This document shows, one piece after another, positions 58,629 through 64,000 of a stretch of DNA of 64,000 nucleotides. The stretch spans positions 31,314,135-31,378,134 of the forward strand of contig CM119264.1 in assembly GCA_051294375.1 (NCBI GenBank), read 5' to 3'. A program made the position numbers and the translations under genes. Positions within the stretch are counted from its first letter, which is position 1; every line of letters begins with the position of its first letter. The notes below the pieces were generated by a model, which was not told where the DNA came from, did no database searches, and saw nothing but the letters and a program-made list of their open reading frames with translations. Source of the DNA: Paraspadella gotoi (Eukaryota; Chaetognatha).

Positions 58629-59708
58629 CAGATATGGTCAAAAAACGTTTAATAGTTTTATTTTGTTATTTGAAGGAAAACAATATTTTTTAGGACAACC
58701 ATTTTTTTCCAGCACTACTTCTATGTGACAAGGAAGAAAGTCATAGAGGCTGCACAAATATGAAGGGATCAGCTCCCGCCAAATGCATTTTATAATTTTT
58801 TTGATTTTGCCAACTGTCAGAGTATTGAACTATAAATTTTTTTTATTTTTGACTAAACATTTTTGATAATGTTGCTATCAGGCAAGTTTCCGGGCCAACC
58901 TTCAAGCTCCTTAATCCTGTTTTCATCATAAAATTTTTGGGTAGCTTTGGTTTTGTATCCAAAAGCTCCATCCTCCATAAAAAGATACCAATTTACTGTT
59001 AAACGACTGGTGACGATTCCTTTTTCTTCTCTCTACTTTTTTTAAACTGGTTTTCAGAAGCCATACAGTGTTAAATTGCGAGACTTTTTAGGTCATCGTC
59101 CTTGCTGTTTGTGGACATGCAAGGCCTCCTCCTTCCAACTGCTCGTCCAAGGTCTCCAGTTGCTTCAAATTTGTTGATAACTCTGCAGACGGCTGTGAGA
59201 AAAAAATACAACTGTTTCGCGATCCTATATTTTAACAAACCCGCCTCCCAAAGATCAACAATTGCAGCTTTTTTGGGGGGTTTAGCTGTTTTAAAGTTTT
59301 TATACATTGTATTCTCTCTCTTTCTCTCTCTTTCTCTCCCTCAAAAAACTGATGTTTGAGATATGTGACTTTGATATTTTCTCTTGCTGATGAAGATTCG
59401 AAACAAAGTCGAAACATGTCCTTATAAACTTATTAAATTGTTGTTCAAAAACAAATTTTCGTTACACTCCTTAAAGTTTTTATAATAAAAAAAATAAATA
59501 AAAAATAATTTTTATGCAATAAAAAAAATTAGATCCTTTTTTTATTTTAGCACATCTTTTAGAATATTTAGCCTAAAAACCTTATTATAAGCTCAAATAA
59601 AAGATCTTTATCTTGGCTTCCAAATGAACCCAAGTTTCAATTAATAGGACAACAGACAAGCGAGATAGTACGGGGTTCAAAGTTTAAACTTTTTTTTTAC
59701 CATATCTG
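58629..59708 (-). mobile_element. Defective Tc1/mariner-type transposon (1080 bp) with TA target duplication
   Basis: The left end CAGATATGGTCAAAAAAC (58629) and the right end CCATATCTG (59700-59708) are inverted repeats. Each is directly flanked by TA (58627-58628 and 59709-59710), the target duplicated by this superfamily. Minus-strand remnants of a Tc1-like transposase lie inside. A (CT)n run at about 59310-59340 interrupts the 5' part. The element is too short and too broken to move itself. Confidence 0.85.
58849..59310 (-). pseudogene. Tc1-like transposase remnant
   Basis: The upstream part (59310-59071) reads as a paired helix-turn-helix domain: KKAAIVDLWEAGLLKYRIAK, then VINKFEATGDLG and GRRRP, as in Tc1 transposases. 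After stops and missing sequence, 59020-58849 reads MEDGA and KATQKFYDENRIKELEGWPG, followed by NLPD and SNIIKN. These correspond to the second catalytic Asp (QDGA/QDNA motif) and the WPxNSPDLNPIEN motif of the family. The first catalytic Asp region is deleted, and the final catalytic Glu (or Asp) position of the motif is Lys. The product would be inactive. Confidence 0.85.
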
Positions 59709-59764
59709 TACTTTTCCATTTCATTGTGTTTTTCGTTCTGGTTCCTTCTCTCTACTTCCTCCTT

Positions 59765-60000
59765 TTATTTCTTAAACTTATAATCCAATCACCAACCATA
59801 ATCTCTCACCATAACCTAATCCTAAACCCAAACCCTAAACGCTACTCTCTAACCCAAATCACTAACCTTATTCACAAATCAAGTCCATAACCTTAAATCA
59901 AACTAATCCCTAACTTAATACCTAACTTTAACCTCTAACCTAATCTAATCTAAATTAATCTAATCTAAATTAATCTAATCTGAATTAATCTAATTCCAAA
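59765..60000 (-). repeat. Degenerate telomere-like (CCTAA)n tract, reverse orientation
   Basis: CCTAA-containing words (CTAATCCTAAACCCAAACCC and similar) are followed by TAATCTAATCTAAATTAATC tandem units (59940-59995). On the minus strand it resembles the GGATTAGGTTAA array of copies A and C. Confidence 0.75.
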
Positions 60001-60049
60001 TTAGTAATAAAATTCCACAATTTCATTCCTTTGTTTTTTTTTGTGCTGA

Positions 60050-60160
60050 ACTTCTCCCTCTTTGTCTTCTTGCTACTCCTTCTCTTCCTCCTCCTCGCTC
60101 TCCTCCTTCTTTTCTTCCTCTTCTTCCTCCTCCTCATCCTCCTCCTCCCTCCCCCGTCGC
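60050..60160 (+). repeat. Polypyrimidine tract
   Basis: CTCCTTCTCTTCCTCCTCC-type run, ending at CGTCGCCATGGCAACGAG. Compare 29635-29760 in reverse orientation. Confidence 0.9.
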
Positions 60161-60161
60161 C

Positions 60162-60287
60162 ATGGCAACGAGCGATGAGGAAATGGACCGAAACCGGAAG
60201 TCGAACGGGAATCGAAGGCAAAGAAATGACGAGGAAATTCTGGAGGTCAAGCACGTGGTTGGATCGATGGGTCAGTCACGTTGTTAG
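60162..60287 (+). CDS. Possible short open frame with good start context (weak candidate)
   Basis: ATG at 60162 lies in the context GTCGCCATGG and opens a 41-codon frame beginning MATSDEEMDRNRKSNGNRRQ. A possible donor (GAG|GTCAAG at about 60245) would make it a first exon. The GCCATGGCAAC core also fits a repeat seen at 29635, and no downstream exon was found. No function is proposed. Confidence 0.12.
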   Translation: MATSDEEMDRNRKSNGNRRQRNDEEILEVKHVVGSMGQSRC

Positions 60288-60560
60288 ATAGTTCAGTCAC
60301 GTGATTGGATCGATGGGTCACGTGGTTGGATCAATGAGTCAGTCACTTTGTTAGATAGTTCAGTAGTTATGGGTTGCATGGTTGGATCAATGGGTCAGTC
60401 ACGTGGTTGGATTGATGGGTCACATGGTTTGAGTTCGAGGTCACATGGTTTGATCAATAGGTCAGTCACGTTATTACATAGGTCAGTCACGTGGTTGAAT
60501 CAATGCGTCAGTTAAGTGGTCAGATTGGTCAGTCTCGTTATTGGATCACATTGGGTCATT
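60245..60560 (+). repeat. Degenerate minisatellite with CACGTG cores
   Basis: Units of roughly 25-30 bp (GGTCAGTCACGTGGTTGGAT and CAATGGGTCAGTCACG). At least five contain the palindrome CACGTG. Confidence 0.85.
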
Positions 60561-60661
60561 CTCCCCAAATTCGACCCACGATTCCTTCGCTCGTTTCCAT
60601 TTTTTCCGTCACATCGACGAAGAGATTGAGAATCGAGATTTGCCGCAAAAAGGATTTTGCT

Positions 60662-60740
60662 TCAAACATTAATGTTGCTGCAAACGTTAATGTTGCTGTA
60701 ATCATTAATGTTGCTGCAAACGTTAATGTTGCTGCAAACG
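60662..60740 (+). repeat. 18-bp tandem array (GTTAATGTTGCTGCAAAC)n
   Basis: Four to five units with one variant (GTAATCATTAATGTTGCT). Confidence 0.92.
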
Positions 60741-60779
60741 GCGATTGAGGGGAAAACGAATAACCGTAAATACGTATTT

Positions 60780-61092
60780 TCTCTCTCTCTCTCTCTCTCT
60801 CTCTCCACCTTTTATTTTTGAATTTATATGAAGGTAATAATTCGCTTCATGTTATTTTTAAAAGAAAGATGAAAATTTGTTTACATTTTTTAATATTAAA
60901 TGATAATAATAAAAGTCGCTTTTATATTTATCAAAGTTTCACGTTTAAAGAGAAATAAATCCTCTTAGACTTAGCAATCTTTTTGTGTCAAAGTTTAGTT
61001 TGGGAGATTTATTTACTAAATGACTTGGTTAATTATTTGATATTATTTGATCTGATAAAGGGAGAGAAAGAGAGAGAGAAAAAAAAAATAGT

Positions 61093-61127
<35 letters not shown>

Positions 61128-61740
61128 GAAAGGTTAATCTCCGGCAAATCTGTCGTTGATGACGAAAGATCCGAAGTTTCTTTTCCTCTGGATTCAGAGA
61201 AGCGAAGGTCGAGATTGAAGCGAGGTCGAATGGTGAGATAGAGACAGAGACGATGACATCAACAAGAGAAACAGACGTTGAAAGGTGAGATGGAGACAGA
61301 GAGAATGACATCAACATTAAAACGAAGACTTTTGACAATAAAAATCATTCATCAAACACGAAACAGATTCTCAAAAAACAAAAATATTTACATTTGTAAA
61401 GCAACAAACCTAGAATAAAATATTTGAATGTTAATTAGAAAACTAAATTATAAACACCATTAAAATTATTGGCACAATAGTAAAATATTATTTTATGAAA
61501 ATTGTATCAAAAAATATTAAAAATGATCTAAAATGCTACAATATGTAAATTAGATAAAATCAACGATTAAGATATATAAAACATGAACATAAAAAACAAA
61601 AAAACGAAACAAAAAGAAATAAAGAAAACAAATCCGAAACAAAATAATGATGAAAATTAAATCTTTGTTTTTTCTTTTTTTTTATTTTTTTCTTCTTTTC
61701 TTCTTTTTTTCTTTTTTTTTCTTAGTCGCATCTAACAACA
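60780..61740. other. AT-rich DNA with short (CT)n and (GA)n; no gene
   Basis: (CT)n at 60780-60805 and (GA)n at about 61093-61124. The repeated phrase GAGATGGAGACAGAGA/GAGATAGAGACAGAGA with CATCAACA lies at 61232-61320. Otherwise A-rich. Confidence 0.6.
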
Positions 61741-61899
61741 AATTTATTCATCCTTTTTTACGAGAATCATAATCGTTATTGAGAGAGAAAGATTACAGAT
61801 GCAGACGACAGATGCAAAATGAGTGGAAGACGACAAGTGACAGATGCAACGACAAACAAGAGGGAAAAATATGTCTCGACAAATACTATAAAATCTCTC

Positions 61900-61902
61900 T
61901 CG

Positions 61903-61933
<31 letters not shown>

Positions 61934-62755
61934 NNNNNNNNNNNNNNNNNNNNNNNNNNNNNNNNNNNNNNNNNNNNNNNNNNNNNNNNNNNNNNNNNNN
62001 NNNNNNNNNNNNNNNNNNNNNNNNNNNNNNNNNNNNNNNNNNNNNNNNNNNNNNNNNNNNNNNNNNNNNNNNNNNNNNNNNNNNNNNNNNNNNNNNNNNN
62101 NNNNNNNNNNNNNNNNNNNNNNNNNNNNNNNNNNNNNNNNNNNNNNNNNNNNNNNNNNNNNNNNNNNNNNNNNNNNNNNNNNNNNNNNNNNNNNNNNNNN
62201 NNNNNNNNNNNNNNNNNNNNNNNNNNNNNNNNNNNNNNNNNNNNNNNNNNNNNNNNNNNNNNNNNNNNNNNNNNNNNNNNNNNNNNNNNNNNNNNNNNNN
62301 NNNNNNNNNNNNNNNNNNNNNNNNNNNNNNNNNNNNNNNNNNNNNNNNNNNNNNNNNNNNNNNNNNNNNNNNNNNNNNNNNNNNNNNNNNNNNNNNNNNN
62401 NNNNNNNNNNNNNNNNNNNNNNNNNNNNNNNNNNNNNNNNNNNNNNNNNNNNNNNNNNNNNNNNNNNNNNNNNNNNNNNNNNNNNNNNNNNNNNNNNNNN
62501 NNNNNNNNNNNNNNNNNNNNNNNNNNNNNNNNNNNNNNNNNNNNNNNNNNNNNNNNNNNNNNNNNNNNNNNNNNNNNNNNNNNNNNNNNNNNNNNNNNNN
62601 NNNNNNNNNNNNNNNNNNNNNNNNNNNNNNNNNNNNNNNNNNNNNNNNNNNNNNNNNNNNNNNNNNNNNNNNNNNNNNNNNNNNNNNNNNNNNNNNNNNN
62701 NNNNNNNNNNNNNNNNNNNNNNNNNNNNNNNNNNCCTCCCTCTCTCTCTCTCTCT
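61900..62755. other. (CT)n array containing an 801-N gap
   Basis: CT repeats enter (61895-61933) and leave (62735-62756) the N run 61934-62734. The gap is probably mostly microsatellite. Open frames drawn through it are artefacts. Confidence 0.97.
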
Positions 62756-62869
62756 CCGCGCAAAAGGTCGATTCCATTATTGCACCAATATTTCCGGTTT
62801 CGCGCGGAATTTTTCCTCCGCGTTTCGAATCCTGACTCTGGCATTTAGCGACTTTGCCCCAGGGTCGTT

Positions 62870-63225
62870 GGAGCATTCGGGGGTTGATAGAGCATTTGGT
62901 GGGTCGATTGGAGCTTTTGGTGGGTCGATTGGAGCATTTGTTTGGTTATTTGAAGCATTTCAGAGTTGATTGGAGCATTTGGCCGGTCGAGTGGAGCATT
63001 TGTTGGGTTGTTTGGAGCATTTGGTATGGTTTAGAGCATTTTCTGGGTTGATTAGAGCAATTTTGGATGACTAAAGCATTTGGGTGTTGACTGAAGCAAT
63101 TAGGGGTTGACTGGAGCATTTGGTTGGTGGGTTGGAACATTTAGGGTTGTATGGAGTATTTGGCAGGATGATTGGAGCATTGGGGGTATATTTGAGCTTT
63201 TAAGGGGTTCATTGGAGCATTTAAG
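62870..63225 (+). repeat. 22-24 bp minisatellite (GGGTCGATTGGAGCATTTGGT)n
   Basis: About fifteen diverged units, best recognised by the core GGAGCATTTG. The unit length varies from 21 to 25 bp, so no frame is maintained. Confidence 0.92.
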
Positions 63226-63369
63226 AGTATTTAATAATTTAAAAATTTATTTAAAATAAAGAAAGTCCGACTTGTTTAGAATTGGATGACTCGGTTTCGA
63301 ACTCTTGACCTTTAAAGCGATAATCTGCGATTTGATCTCGATCCTGAAAGTGAAAATGATTCCTGGGGT

Positions 63370-63670
63370 GTGAGAGAGATTTGTTACGGGTGGAGAAGAG
63401 AGGAAGGGGGGAGAGAGGAAAGAAAGAGAAGAGAAGAGAAGAGAAGAGAAGAGAAGAGAAGAGAAGAGAAGAGAAGGTAAGGCAAGTTAAAATGATTTAA
63501 AGAAAGACAAGGGGGAAGAATAAAGCGAGGGAGGAAGAAAAAGGAGGAAGAGAAGGAGGAGGGGGAGGAAGAGGAGGAAGAAAAAGGAGGAAGAGAAGGA
63601 GGAGGGGGAGGAAAAGGAGGAATAAAAAGGAGGAAGAGGAGGGGGAAGAAGAGGAGGAAAGAGAAATGGT
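63370..63670 (+). repeat. (GAGAA)n and polypurine tract
   Basis: (GAGAA)n at about 63425-63476 is followed by G/A-only GGAGGAAGAAAAAGG units to about 63665. Confidence 0.93.
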
Positions 63671-63754
63671 TCTTCGTCCAAAGCGCAATAGGGTCAAATC
63701 GAAAAAAGAGACTGGGTTAAAAAGAAAAAAAGAAAAAAAAACGAGAAAGAAAGC

Positions 63755-63925
63755 GTCATGTTGTTGTCTTCATCATCTTTGTCGTCATATTCGTCGTGGT
63801 CGTCATTTTCATCTTTTTCATCGTCGTCGTTGTCTTTATCTTCATCGTCTTCATCATCATCATCGTCGTCTTCTTCATCGTCGTCTTCATCGTCGTCTTC
63901 TTCATCGTCTTCATCATCGTCTTCC
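63755..63925 (+). repeat. (TCATCGTCT)n-type trinucleotide-based array
   Basis: TCATCG/TCTTCA/TCGTCG units fill about 170 bases. They translate as Ser repeats or, on the other strand, Asp/Glu repeats. The array is open in five frames and therefore uninformative about coding. Confidence 0.92.
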
Positions 63926-64000
63926 ACACTAACTTCGCCCCCGCGGCGGAAATGGATAACGTCAAAATCTGCGAGAGTTGATTAATGTCGTTGTTGTTGT

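Noticed and set aside
60661-60748. Repeat-bearing peptide (NVAANVNVAA) as a small gene
   Set aside because: It is an 18-bp minisatellite, open only because 18 is divisible by 3.
61744-62969. Four frames of 338-396 codons around 62 kb
   Set aside because: More than 260 of their codons are N, and the rest is (CT)n or flank.
63666-63985. Poly-His/Arg, poly-Ser and poly-Asp frames at the window end
   Set aside because: They are five simultaneous readings of one trinucleotide-based array.

Overview
The window is a scaffold piece from a eukaryotic nuclear genome, most likely an invertebrate animal or another holozoan. The reasons are short GT-AG introns (about 90-380 bp), a tRNA-derived SINE family, a Tc1/mariner-type element, a larger TIR DNA transposon with a spliced gene, very abundant (CT)n/(GA)n microsatellites and degenerate TTAGG/TTAGGG-like minisatellites. 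I cannot name the species from the sequence alone. There are eleven N gaps. The 39-58 kb part has copy-to-copy differences dominated by 1-2 base indels, as in poorly polished long-read sequence, so reading frames there should not be trusted.

Layout. 1-540 is unannotated apart from a possible terminal exon. 540-6050 is a CpG-rich, compositionally distinct block with open frames on both strands and no recognisable gene. 6649-7350 is an AT-rich inverted-repeat element. 8888-9853, 11190-11607 (reversed) and 35888-38600 belong to one dispersed repeat family headed by a roughly 30-nt hairpin; a relative with a different hairpin lies at 21810-21973. 11915-16958 is a roughly 5-kb DNA transposon with long imperfect inverted ends. 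It carries a two-exon transposase-like gene on the minus strand that is interrupted by one in-frame TAA. The only convincing host-type gene is at 23169-26896: six exons encoding a 922-residue patatin-like phospholipase with a TPR-type helical C-terminus.

The rest of the window (27-64 kb) is almost entirely repeats: (CT)n/(GA)n arrays, long polypurine/polypyrimidine tracts, minisatellites, SINEs, a 36-bp foldback, a perfect 83-bp-arm palindrome, and a several-kb segment present as two long copies (39.1-46.6 kb and 51.8-58.2 kb) plus a third partial copy (46.6-48.9 kb). A defective 1080-bp Tc1-like element with a TA target duplication sits at 58629-59708.

The genes do not form a pathway. The patatin-TPR gene stands alone between microsatellites, and the transposase genes belong to their own elements. 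The most interesting items are the patatin-TPR protein, the near-intact TIR transposon, the variable-hairpin repeat family, and the long perfect palindrome inside a telomere-like minisatellite.
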